Shown here piece by piece: positions 1 through 6,776 of a DNA stretch of 64,000 bases. The stretch is taken from NCBI GenBank assembly GCA_002493005.1, contig DKXL01000003.1, positions 1,779-65,778 on the forward strand, read 5' to 3'. The notes under the pieces were generated by a model, which saw only the letters and a program-made list of their open reading frames with translations, was not told where the DNA came from and searched no databases. The position numbers and the translations under genes are program-made. Numbering within the stretch: the first letter of the stretch is position 1; every line of letters begins with the position of its first letter. Origin of the DNA: Ruminococcaceae bacterium UBA7127 (GTDB lineage: Bacteria; Bacillota; Clostridia; Oscillospirales; Acutalibacteraceae).

Positions 1-300
1 CATACCGCCGAGCCATCTTGCGTTTACATAGTAAGCGCCTGCACGCTCTGCCTCTTCCTTAACAGAATCCTGAGCCTGCTTCTTTGTACCAACAAAGAGA
101 ACATTCTTACCCTCTGCTGAAATCTCACGAACGAAGTTGTAAGCCTCTTCAAGCTTCTTTACACTCTTTTGGAGGTCGATAATATAAATACCGTTACGCT
201 CTGTAAAAATGTACTCAGCCATCTTAGGGTTCCATCTTCTTGTCTGGTGACCGAAGTGAACACCTGCCTCCAGAAGTTGTTTCATAGAAACTACTGCCAT
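1..300 (-). CDS. rpsB: 30S ribosomal protein S2, 5' part
   Basis: The reverse strand from 300 down to the window edge is open for 100 codons beginning [20 protein letters not shown], the S2 signature, followed by [12 protein letters not shown] and IIDLQKS. S2 is an essential protein of the small ribosomal subunit. The gene is cut by the window edge, so only the N-terminal ~40% of a usual ~250-aa protein is seen. A consensus ribosome-binding site (AAGGAGGA, 309-316) lies 8 nt upstream of the ATG. The usual downstream partner tsf would lie outside the window. Confidence 0.97.
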   Translation of the reverse strand, partial: MAVVSMKQLLEAGVHFGHQTRRWNPKMAEYIFTERNGIYIIDLQKSVKKLEEAYNFVREISAEGKNVLFVGTKKQAQDSVKEEAERAGAYYVNARWLGGM

Positions 301-407
301 AATAAAAATCCTCCTTAGGTTATAACCTCCGCTGTGCCTTGATTTTATCTGCCCAATAAGCTATTGCCACCTTGCAGACAAGCATCAGCGTGCGAAATGC
401 GTAATAT

Positions 408-435
408 ATTATACCATAAAATAGAAAAAAATCAA
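408..435 (-). promoter_or_regulatory. sigma-A promoter of rpsB
   Basis: On the minus strand TTGATT (430-435) and TATAAT (408-413) are separated by 16 nt. They would start a leader of roughly 100 nt before the rpsB ATG at 300. The leader carries a 12-nt palindrome, AGGTTATAACCT (317-328), immediately upstream of the ribosome-binding site; it could fold and limit access. The -35 lies inside the right arm of the upstream terminator hairpin. Called by eye. Confidence 0.7.
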
Positions 436-462
436 GTGTTTTTTTAAAAAGCGCTTGATTTT
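428..462 (-). terminator. intrinsic terminator after the wall-hydrolase gene
   Basis: Arms AATCAAGTG... and ...GCGCTTGATT pair (one G-U) around an A/T-rich loop. On the minus strand the hairpin is followed by a T run. It sits 45-80 nt downstream of the stop at 507 and overlaps the rpsB -35 element, so read-through into rpsB can be stopped while rpsB starts afresh. Confidence 0.65.
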
Positions 463-506
463 TTCTCTAATATTAAATTGTAAAGTTTGTAAAGTTAAAA
501 TTCAAA

Positions 507-1424
507 TTAATACCACAAATCGTAAAATTTAACATTACCGCAGCTTACAATATAGTTCTGTGTGTCATGCCAGCTTCCGCCGCCTGCGTTAAAGCAGAGG
601 ATTCTGTGCTGAACTGCTGAACCGTTCTGATCAAAGATGAATGATACGGCATTCTTAACATCTGAGTTAGGAGATTTTGTTGTCGGAGCATAATACTGAT
701 ACTCAGAGATAATTCTGTCTATTGAAGAAGTATTTGAGCGGTTCATTGCGTCACGAATTGACTGAGCCACAAGCGCACAGCCTGTGTATCCCATAGAACC
801 TGCCTCACCCATCACAAGACGCTCAAGCTTTGCTCTGTCGTATTCGGAAAGTGTTACCATTTTCGGATTGTATGATTTATCAGGTTTGCTTACTGACAAA
901 AGATAGTTGCCGGAGTAGCTGCTTTCTTCATTTTTTGAGCTTTCTGTTTGAGCCTGGGTTGGCTCTTCTTCGTATTCTGTCATTGATGACTCGGACGTCT
1001 GAGTGTTATAATCCTCTTCAGCCGGTTCTGCAACGACTTTCTTTGATTCAGTTTTTTCAGCCTCAGTAACCTTTTTAGTTGCTTCTGTCGGTTCTGTTGC
1101 TTTTACTGTTGTGGGTGCTACGGTTGTTTGAGTCAGAGTAACAGGTGAAGTTGTAGGAACTACACAGTTATCAGTAATAATAAGTGAAAATTCATCAATA
1201 TTACCAACTGATAATGAAGCTGCTCTTGAATCTTCAAATGCATCTACGTCCGGAGCAAGAGTTGTTGTCGGAATAACAAATATTGCTGCCGCAATGATAA
1301 CTGATACTGCAACTGACAATACTTTAGACTTTTTTGTCTTGCTGTTCTTTTTGGCAGAGCTTTGCGTATTGCATTTACTGCTTGCTTCTTCACTTCCGTA
1401 GTATCTATAATTTGTCGCTCTCAA
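507..1424 (-). CDS. SleB/CwlJ-type cell wall hydrolase, membrane-anchored
   Basis: This is probably a peptidoglycan hydrolase of the SleB/CwlJ (Hydrolase_2) family, whose members cut spore cortex or vegetative wall. With the start chosen here the protein has 305 aa: a basic cytoplasmic N-terminus, one membrane segment at about residues 35-53, a long Thr/Glu/Ser-rich linker (~60-190), and the hydrolase domain in the last ~106 residues (LERLVMGEAG with the likely catalytic Glu, then FNAGGGSWHDTQNY and VKFYDLWY). The start is TTG at 1424 because a strong site (AGGGAGG, 1433-1439) lies just upstream; the upstream ATG at 1457 has no ribosome-binding site. The linker would let an anchored enzyme reach the wall. 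Whether it acts in germination or growth cannot be told. Confidence 0.8.
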   Translation of the reverse strand: MRATNYRYYGSEEASSKCNTQSSAKKNSKTKKSKVLSVAVSVIIAAAIFVIPTTTLAPDVDAFEDSRAASLSVGNIDEFSLIITDNCVVPTTSPVTLTQTTVAPTTVKATEPTEATKKVTEAEKTESKKVVAEPAEEDYNTQTSESSMTEYEEEPTQAQTESSKNEESSYSGNYLLSVSKPDKSYNPKMVTLSEYDRAKLERLVMGEAGSMGYTGCALVAQSIRDAMNRSNTSSIDRIISEYQYYAPTTKSPNSDVKNAVSFIFDQNGSAVQHRILCFNAGGGSWHDTQNYIVSCGNVKFYDLWY

Positions 1425-1730
1425 AAATTTGTCCTCCCTGTGATTTTGCACATTCATTGATAAAATGTTAATCAATATCAATTTGGTGAATATGCTACGT
1501 CCTTTAGTCGTTAAAATTTTATCAAACACACAACTGCAACTGTATTAAAACACAAAAAAGCCAAAAATGCAAGTCCTTATGCCGAAAATCGTTGTAATCA
1601 TTGTAATTTTTCTGTAATTAATTTCGCTTTTAATTTCTTTAAATAATTAACCATTGTGCATTTTTAACATATTTCATTGATTTGCTTAGTTTATTTTGCC
1701 ATAGTAAGAGAAAGTGAGATTTTTAAAAAA

Positions 1731-2012
1731 TTACTGATTAAAACGAGGTTTTTTGCATCTTTTGCATGGTTTGGGTGTTGTGCATGAGATTATTATAGTA
1801 TCCGCGCCGATGAGCTGTATTTTCTCCCAAGGAATAATATAATCCTCGCATTTTCCGAATAATCCAAAGAACTTTGAGCGTCCAAATATTACAATAGATA
1901 CAACTTTCGCGCACTTTGTATCCACTATCACATCGTCAACAAAACCAACTCTTGTACCGTCGCATGCACTTATTACTTCCTTATGTCTTAGATCTGTGAA
2001 TCTGTAAGTCAT
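1731..2012 (-). CDS. YlmC/YmxH family PRC-barrel sporulation protein
   Basis: 93 aa matching the small YlmC/YmxH family: TYRFTDLRHKEVI at the N-terminus, then FVDDVIVD and the very typical KFFGLFGKCEDYIIPWEKI. YmxH-type proteins are PRC-barrel domains common in spore formers with no clear biochemical role. The C-terminus is unusual in ending with a short basic Cys-rich tail (PKPCKRCKKP). The start is ATG at 2012, 5 nt after AGAGGTG; a GTG three codons upstream overlaps that site and is unlikely. Monocistronic. Confidence 0.85.
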   Translation of the reverse strand: MTYRFTDLRHKEVISACDGTRVGFVDDVIVDTKCAKVVSIVIFGRSKFFGLFGKCEDYIIPWEKIQLIGADTIIISCTTPKPCKRCKKPRFNQ

Positions 2013-2061
2013 ATTACTCACCTCTGCCCTTTCAGATATGACTGTTTCCTTAATATATATG

Positions 2062-2080
2062 TATGATTACGCTAATCATA
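2062..2080. promoter_or_regulatory. perfect 8+8 bp palindrome between ylmC-like gene and degV
   Basis: TATGATTA and TAATCATA flank CGC in the divergent intergenic region. This is the form of an operator for a dimeric regulator; which gene it serves is not known. Confidence 0.4.
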
Positions 2081-2160
2081 TTCATTGACAAGATGACTTA
2101 TATTTGATAAAATTAGTTTGTTAATTTGTATACTACACTTTATTTATGGGAGTCAGAATT

Positions 2161-3033
2161 ATGGATTATGTTTTTATGACAGATGCGTCGTGTGATCTTA
2201 CCAAAGAACTTGTAAATGAAATCTCGGTTGAGGTTATTCCTATGGAGTTCCATATGGAAGGCAAATCGTATCTTCATTACACCGATTGCAGAATGATGAG
2301 TCTTGATGAATTTTATAACAAAGTTAAAACCGGTGTTGATGTAAAAACAACACAGATTAACTACGATACCTTTACCACGTATTTTGAAAACTACCTGAAA
2401 GCAGGCAAAGATATCATCTATACCGGAATTTCTACCGGATTGAGTGGCACATATAACACCTGTTTAATGGCTGTTAAAGATTTGCTGGAAAAGTATCCCG
2501 ACAGAAAAATCATTGCTATTGATTCTCTGTGTGACTCTGCCGGTCTTGGTTTTCTTGTATATGCAGCCGGCAAAAAATACAAGGAAGGTGCAAGCATTGA
2601 AGAACTTGCAAAGTTTATCGAGGACACAAGGTTGAGCGTTGCTCATTGGTTTGTTGTAGAAGATTTGGATCAGCTAAAGCGAGGCGGTCGAATTTCAGCA
2701 GTTACCGCAACATTCGGCAAGGCATTGCAAATCAAGCCTCTTATCAGCGTGGACGACGGAGGTCATCTTATTAACGTTGGCAAAATCAGAGGCAAAAGCA
2801 ACGTTATTCCTACACTTTTAAAGCACTTTGAGAGAGATGTTGAAAATCCAAAAAGTCAAATTATTTTTGTTGCTCATGCCGACAACAAAGAAGGAGCACT
2901 TGAACTTAAAAAGCAACTCAAAGGCAAATGTAAAGAAGTTAAGATTTGTGATATAGGTCCTGTAATCGGTGCACACGTTGGCTCAGGTATGCTTGCAATT
3001 TTGTTCTTTGGCTCAAGAAATCTTAAATCCTAA
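2161..3033 (+). CDS. DegV family fatty-acid-binding protein
   Basis: 290 aa with the DegV fold signature: DYVFMTDASCDL at the N-terminus, GISTGLSGTYNT in the middle, DLDQLKRGGRIS and KPLISVDDGG further on, and HVGSGMLAILFFG at the end. Family members bind a fatty acid, and FakB proteins deliver it to the FakA kinase for phosphorylation and use in phospholipid synthesis. No fakA is visible here. The ATG at 2161 follows GGGAG by about 9 nt; the ATG at 2146 lacks a site. Single gene closed by a strong terminator. Confidence 0.9.
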   Translation: MDYVFMTDASCDLTKELVNEISVEVIPMEFHMEGKSYLHYTDCRMMSLDEFYNKVKTGVDVKTTQINYDTFTTYFENYLKAGKDIIYTGISTGLSGTYNTCLMAVKDLLEKYPDRKIIAIDSLCDSAGLGFLVYAAGKKYKEGASIEELAKFIEDTRLSVAHWFVVEDLDQLKRGGRISAVTATFGKALQIKPLISVDDGGHLINVGKIRGKSNVIPTLLKHFERDVENPKSQIIFVAHADNKEGALELKKQLKGKCKEVKICDIGPVIGAHVGSGMLAILFFGSRNLKS

Positions 3034-3046
3034 TTATATTTAATAA

Positions 3047-3084
3047 AAACACCGATTATCTGATGAATGATAATCGGTGTTTTT
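3047..3084 (+). terminator. intrinsic terminator after degV
   Basis: A perfect stem, AAAACACCGATTATC paired with GATAATCGGTGTTTT, has an 8-nt loop and a T run. Confidence 0.9.
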
Positions 3085-3118
3085 GCAAATTGAGAGCGTG
3101 CAGAAATGCGCGCTTTTG

Positions 3119-3295
3119 TTTTACTTTATAGGAAATTGCTCGAAAACAATCGGGAACAGAAGTGCTGATACTATCAAGCTGTCTGCTCGAATTGCGGGCG
3201 GCGTCATGCCGCTTTTTTATCTTAAATTGTTCAAATATAATAGAGCACTAAGAGTTGATACCGCCAAATGCTGCCGAAACTTTTTTCGGAATAAT
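3119..3295 (-). repeat. inverted-orientation copies of the sigE-associated ~96-bp repeat
   Basis: Read on the minus strand, 3216-3119 holds GCGGCATGACGCCGC, TTCGAGCAGACAGCTTG, AGTATCA and a tail TTTCCTATAAAGTAAAA, the same order of blocks as the array inside sigE. Seventeen consecutive bases are identical to the first sigE unit. A second, decayed unit lies about 90 nt further (TTTGGCGGTATCAA complement at 3255-3268). No coding function is visible here. The copies show that the sequence in sigE belongs to a dispersed repeat family. Confidence 0.75.
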
Positions 3296-3323
3296 TCTAA
3301 TTTGTTTTGATTAGAGTTTTAGT

Positions 3324-3422
3324 CTATTCACCATCTTCACTGCGGCTGTAAAATAAAAGACACATCACACTCACTCCCAAAAAACCGCCTATAAACATAC
3401 CGATTATTAACCCTAAAATCAA
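3324..3422 (-). CDS. small DUF3789-like membrane protein (32 aa)
   Basis: A TTG start at 3422 lies 8 nt downstream of a strong AGGAGG site (3431-3436) and opens a 32-codon ORF: a hydrophobic stretch (ILGLIIGMFIGGFLGVSVMC) followed by LLFYSRSEDGE. The Gly-rich single helix, the central MC pair and the charged tail are the pattern of DUF3789-type small proteins, often seen on mobile elements of gut Clostridia. Function unknown. It is divergent from spoIIGA and sits beside the decayed repeat copies, so it may be a mobile-element leftover. Confidence 0.55.
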   Translation of the reverse strand: MILGLIIGMFIGGFLGVSVMCLLFYSRSEDGE

Positions 3423-3490
3423 TTAAATTACCTCCTGTACATATTTTGACATTTATTATTTTCAGCTTATGTAATAATTATTGGTGGGTG

Positions 3491-4294
3491 ATGAATTTGA
3501 GGGCAGTTTATGTTGACGTACTAATAACGGTTAACGTATTCATAGATTTTTTTCTTATTCTGTGCACTAAAAAAAGTCTGCATCTAAATGCATCGTACAA
3601 AAGAATGATTTTAGGTGCCGTTTTAGGCGGAGGATTAAGTCTTGTGGCACTTGTCCCAAAGCTTTTCTTTGCGATTAACATAATTATTGATATTGCAGGA
3701 GCGTGTATTATTGTATTTACCGCATTTGGCAAATGTTCGGGATTGCTGTATGTTAAACGTGTAGTCGTATATTTTTCTTTTTCATTCTTATTTTGCGGCA
3801 TAATGATGTTTATATGTTCTACCTTTAAACCAACAGGAATGGCGATTATTAACGATGTTGTTTACTTTAATATATCGCCTGTTGTATTAATTATGCTAAC
3901 CCTGTTTTGCTATTATATTCTCAGACTGATAAAAAAATTTGCTGGTACTGATTTGGGAGGTGATGTGCGTAATATTGAGATTGTGGCTGATGACAAAAAA
4001 ATTTGCTTTGCGGCAAAGGTTGACACCGGATGTAACTTAAGGGAACCGTTTTCAGGTAATCTTGTTATTGTTGTTGAAAAAAAATTGCTTGACGGATTTT
4101 CTCCGAGTGACAGCAAAAAAAGGATTATTCCTTTTTCAAGTCTGGGCGGTAGTGGAATTATTGAGGGCTTTTTGCCCAAGGAAATCAAAATTGACGGAAT
4201 TAAATATACTGATAACGTATACGTGGGCATTTGTGAAAATGTCATAAAAGGCGAAGTCGGTGCATTAATACCGGCTGAGCTTACAGCAAAATAG
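3491..4294 (+). CDS. spoIIGA: sporulation sigma-E processing peptidase SpoIIGA
   Basis: SpoIIGA is the membrane aspartic protease that cleaves the pro-sequence from pro-sigma-E in the mother cell after a forespore signal. The 267-aa protein has the family layout: about five N-terminal membrane helices (residues 1-145, beginning NLRAVYVDVLITVN), then a soluble protease half with AAKVDTGCNLREPFSG (catalytic Asp ~178) and PFSSLGGSGIIEGFLPKEI. Length is close to the usual ~270-310. The ATG at 3491 is taken; a TTG two codons later (3497) is an alternative that better matches the usual 'M-R-x-Y-V-D' start. The gene is 15 nt upstream of sigE, the universal arrangement. TTGACA at 3446-3451 could be the -35 of a Spo0A-type promoter with a wide spacer. 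Confidence 0.93.
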   Translation: MNLRAVYVDVLITVNVFIDFFLILCTKKSLHLNASYKRMILGAVLGGGLSLVALVPKLFFAINIIIDIAGACIIVFTAFGKCSGLLYVKRVVVYFSFSFLFCGIMMFICSTFKPTGMAIINDVVYFNISPVVLIMLTLFCYYILRLIKKFAGTDLGGDVRNIEIVADDKKICFAAKVDTGCNLREPFSGNLVIVVEKKLLDGFSPSDSKKRIIPFSSLGGSGIIEGFLPKEIKIDGIKYTDNVYVGICENVIKGEVGALIPAELTAK

Positions 4295-4309
4295 AAATGA
4301 GGTTTTATT

Positions 4310-5287
4310 ATGCTTTTTATCAAAAGGCGGCGTGACGCCGCTCACATTTCGAGCAGACAGCTTGGCAGTATCAAAACTTTATTGCCCGACCGTTTTCTAA
4401 CTGTTGCCATTAGAGATAATAATCGGCGTGACGCCGCTCACATTTCGAGCAGACAGTTTGGCGGTATCAATACTTTATTACCTGACCGTTTTCTAACTGT
4501 TGCCATAAAAGATAATAATCGGCGTGACGCCGCTCACATTTCGGGTAGACAGTTTGGCGGTATCAATACTTTATTACCCGTTCGTTTTCGAGAGCTTTCC
4601 TGTATAATAAAAAAACTAAAGCTGTTTTTTATATCCGAAAACGAAGTATTTTACATTAACGGCAGTGAAACATTGCCGCCACCTCTTAGTAAGGATGAGG
4701 AACTTGAAATTATGCAAAGAATTTCTAACGGAGATGAAAAAGCACGCGAACCGCTGATTGTACATAATCTTAGACTGGTTGTCTACATAGCAAAAAAGTT
4801 TGAAACACCTAACGCCGGTTCCGAAGATTTAATTTCAATCGGCACAATCGGACTGATTAAGGCTGTAAAAACATTTGTCCCTGAAAAAAACATAAAACTT
4901 GCTACTTATGCATCACGATGTATTGAAAATGAAATTCTGATGTTTTTGCGTAAATCTTCTCAACTGAAAAATGAGGTATCTATTGACGAACCGCTCAATA
5001 CTGATTGGGACGGGAATGAGCTGTTGTTGTGTGATATTTTGGGCAGTGAACCTGATATTGTGAACAGAAATATTGAAAATGAGCTTGAAAAAAGCCTGGT
5101 TTTACAAGCTGTATCAAAACTTAAAGACAGAGAATGTCTTATAATGGAACTCAGATTCGGTCTAAACGGTAAAAAGGAACATACTCAAAAGCAAGTTGCC
5201 GACAAGTTGGGTATATCACAATCATATATATCTCGCCTTGAAAAAAAGATTATCAGACAGCTTAAGAGCGATTTGAGTGTTATGTAA
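4310..5287 (+). CDS. sigE: RNA polymerase sporulation sigma-E with a repeat-derived N-terminal extension
   Basis: From residue ~113 the protein is a normal sigma-[21 protein letters not shown], then region 2 ([25 protein letters not shown]), region 3/4 linker ([15 protein letters not shown]) and region 4 with HTH ([14 protein letters not shown]). It directs early mother-cell transcription. It is 325 aa where the family has ~235-240. Residues 7-96 are three tandem copies of a 32-aa unit ([20 protein letters not shown]..., third copy diverging after LLP) encoded by a 96-bp DNA repeat. The remaining pro-region is only ~16 residues ([16 protein letters not shown]). The ATG at 4310 has a good site (ATGAGG), and there is no in-frame ATG, GTG or TTG between the repeats and the conserved part, so the extension should be translated. 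sigG, often next, is absent. Confidence 0.95.
   Translation: MLFIKRRRDAAHISSRQLGSIKTLLPDRFLTVAIRDNNRRDAAHISSRQFGGINTLLPDRFLTVAIKDNNRRDAAHISGRQFGGINTLLPVRFRELSCIIKKLKLFFISENEVFYINGSETLPPPLSKDEELEIMQRISNGDEKAREPLIVHNLRLVVYIAKKFETPNAGSEDLISIGTIGLIKAVKTFVPEKNIKLATYASRCIENEILMFLRKSSQLKNEVSIDEPLNTDWDGNELLLCDILGSEPDIVNRNIENELEKSLVLQAVSKLKDRECLIMELRFGLNGKKEHTQKQVADKLGISQSYISRLEKKIIRQLKSDLSVM
4327..4613 (+). repeat. three tandem ~96-bp repeats inside sigE
   Basis: Units begin at 4328, 4424 and 4520 (exact 96-bp period, 32 codons). Units 1 and 2 differ at about 7 of 96 positions; unit 3 matches for ~60 bp, then changes to a terminal block TTTTCGAG...TTTCCTGTATAATAAAA. That block also ends the inverted copy at 3119. 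Each unit starts with a GC-rich hairpin: GCGGCG-TGA-CGCCGC in unit 1, one base pair shorter in units 2 and 3. The block order suggests a small non-autonomous element that amplified in tandem. No transposase is encoded. Confidence 0.9.
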
Positions 5288-5320
5288 TCATTACAAGCAT
5301 ATATGGCTCTAAAAAGATAT

Positions 5321-5354
5321 ACATGCCTCCCCTATGCGGTGAGGCATGTTTTTG
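5321..5354 (+). terminator. intrinsic terminator after sigE
   Basis: ACATGCCTC pairs with GAGGCATGT across an 11-nt loop, followed by TTTTTG. It lies between sigE and the convergent lipoprotein gene. Confidence 0.85.
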
Positions 5355-5367
5355 TGTAAAGCTATAT

Positions 5368-5826
5368 TTACATCAAGCTGTCAGTTGGTGACTGCCTATC
5401 GGCATCATAAGAACTATTCTGAGAATCTGAACCATCAGATTCTGAAATTACAGGATTTCCATTATTATCACTGCCGCCATTTCCGATTATCCCGTCGCCG
5501 TCGGTTACAAAACCGTCTGAGGCTTCTTCATCATTTTCTGTGCGTTCAGACAAACCGCCCGCCATACGGCCGTTTTCTTTAGCATCCTGTTCAGGCGACT
5601 CATCGGTATCTGTAGCTTCATTTGATTCTCCGTCAACTGCATCTGTGACTGCACTTGCTGCTCCGTTGACTGCATCTGTGACTGCTTCGGCTGCTCCGTC
5701 GACTGCGTCTGTAACTGCCTGTTCTGCATCGGATACCATATTGCTGCCGGCGTTATCCTCTCCGCAACCGGCAAATACTGCGATTATCAGCATAGCTGAC
5801 GCAATTAATGCGATTAATTTTTTCAT
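5368..5826 (-). CDS. putative lipoprotein with Ala/Val/Asp 11-residue repeats
   Basis: 152 aa with a lipoprotein signal peptide (MKKLIALIASAM..., lipobox FAGC, Cys 21). Residues ~34-66 are three near-identical 11-residue repeats of the type A-x-x-AVTDAVDG, then an acidic Asp/Ser/Gly-rich tail. The repeat could form an amphipathic helix; the tail looks disordered. No enzymatic domain is recognised. ATG 5826 is preferred (AAAGGAAT upstream) because an upstream in-frame ATG lies inside the terminator hairpin of the mscS gene. Probably an exported, lipid-anchored surface protein of unknown role. Confidence 0.75.
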   Translation of the reverse strand: MKKLIALIASAMLIIAVFAGCGEDNAGSNMVSDAEQAVTDAVDGAAEAVTDAVNGAASAVTDAVDGESNEATDTDESPEQDAKENGRMAGGLSERTENDEEASDGFVTDGDGIIGNGGSDNNGNPVISESDGSDSQNSSYDADRQSPTDSLM

Positions 5827-5846
5827 AATTATCATTCCTTTAAAAA

Positions 5847-5878
5847 ACAAAATGGTACTGTTTGTTAACAGTACCATT
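5847..5878 (-). terminator. intrinsic terminator after mscS-like gene
   Basis: AATGGTACTGTT pairs perfectly with AACAGTACCATT over a 4-nt loop. On the minus strand it is followed by TTGTTTTTT, and it stands between the MscS gene and the lipoprotein gene. Confidence 0.85.
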
Positions 5879-5911
5879 ATTATTTGCAGTTTGTTTTATA
5901 TTATTTCATAT

Positions 5912-6703
5912 TTATTCATCATTTTTTACGACAATGTGCGGATAAGGAATTGTTACATTATTTTTATCAAAAATAAGTTTAACTTTTTCTTGCATAAAGT
6001 AATATACATCATAATAATCATCAGGATTAACCCACAGCATAACAATAATTTGTATACCGCTGTCAAGATGTTCCCCCACATAAACTTTTGGCTCAGGGTC
6101 AGTCATAACTTTATTATTAGTAGCAATAAGAGAATAAAGCAAGCCCTTAACCTTTGTTATATCAGAATCATAGCTGATAGAGTATTTTAAATCAACTCTG
6201 CGTTTGTCAACCATTGTACAGTTTACAATGTTATTTTTTGTGAGATTAGAGTTGGGAATTGTAACCAATTTATTGTCAAGAGTATGGATTGTTGTAGAAA
6301 AAATCTTTATACACTCTACTTTGCCTGTAATTCCCTGCAATTCGAGAATATCTCCCGCAACAAAAGGCTTGTTGATTAAAATCACAAGGCCGCTCACAAC
6401 ATTGCTTAAACATTCCTGCAAAGCAAGTCCTGCCGTCAAAGCCGCAGCACCAAGAGCTGTTATGAGAGATGCAATATTAACACCAATGGTGCCGAGAGCC
6501 GTAACTGCTACGATAAAATACAGCAATACTTTTGTAACCGAAACAATAAAACTCGCGGCGGTTTGGTCAAGTCTGGTTTTAAGCAGTAACTTTCTTATAA
6601 ACTTTGTCAGTATTTTGACAACTAAGTAGCCGATTACCATAACTGATACAACTACAAGCGACTTTGTTAAAAAATCAAAAAGCTGAACTTGAAATTGCTC
6701 CAT
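5912..6703 (-). CDS. MscS-family small-conductance mechanosensitive channel
   Basis: 263 aa, three N-terminal membrane helices and a cytoplasmic beta domain, the minimal MscS architecture. TM3 carries the Ala/Gly-rich pore helix (SLITALGAAALTAGLALQEC), followed by NVVSGLVILINKPFVAGD and VTIPNSNLTKNNIVN, both typical of the family. Such channels open under hypo-osmotic shock and release solutes. The start is uncertain between GTG 6715 and ATG 6703, neither with a well-spaced ribosome-binding site. Single gene with its own terminator. Confidence 0.93.
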   Translation of the reverse strand: MEQFQVQLFDFLTKSLVVVSVMVIGYLVVKILTKFIRKLLLKTRLDQTAASFIVSVTKVLLYFIVAVTALGTIGVNIASLITALGAAALTAGLALQECLSNVVSGLVILINKPFVAGDILELQGITGKVECIKIFSTTIHTLDNKLVTIPNSNLTKNNIVNCTMVDKRRVDLKYSISYDSDITKVKGLLYSLIATNNKVMTDPEPKVYVGEHLDSGIQIIVMLWVNPDDYYDVYYFMQEKVKLIFDKNNVTIPYPHIVVKNDE

Positions 6704-6776
6704 ACTATATTTCACAGCCTTTCTGTTATAGAATCATTTGATGCTATTTGGGGACAATATTTAAAAACGATTATCA

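Noticed and set aside
830..1069. Plus-strand ORF opposite the wall hydrolase gene
   Set aside because: Antisense shadow without RBS, as are many other open frames across the window.
3077..3310. 77-codon plus-strand ORF over the repeat copies
   Set aside because: It has no RBS, starts inside the degV terminator and its product resembles nothing; the DNA is explained by the inverted repeat copies.
4327..4613. CRISPR array
   Set aside because: The three copies are directly adjacent with no spacers, and no cas genes are present.
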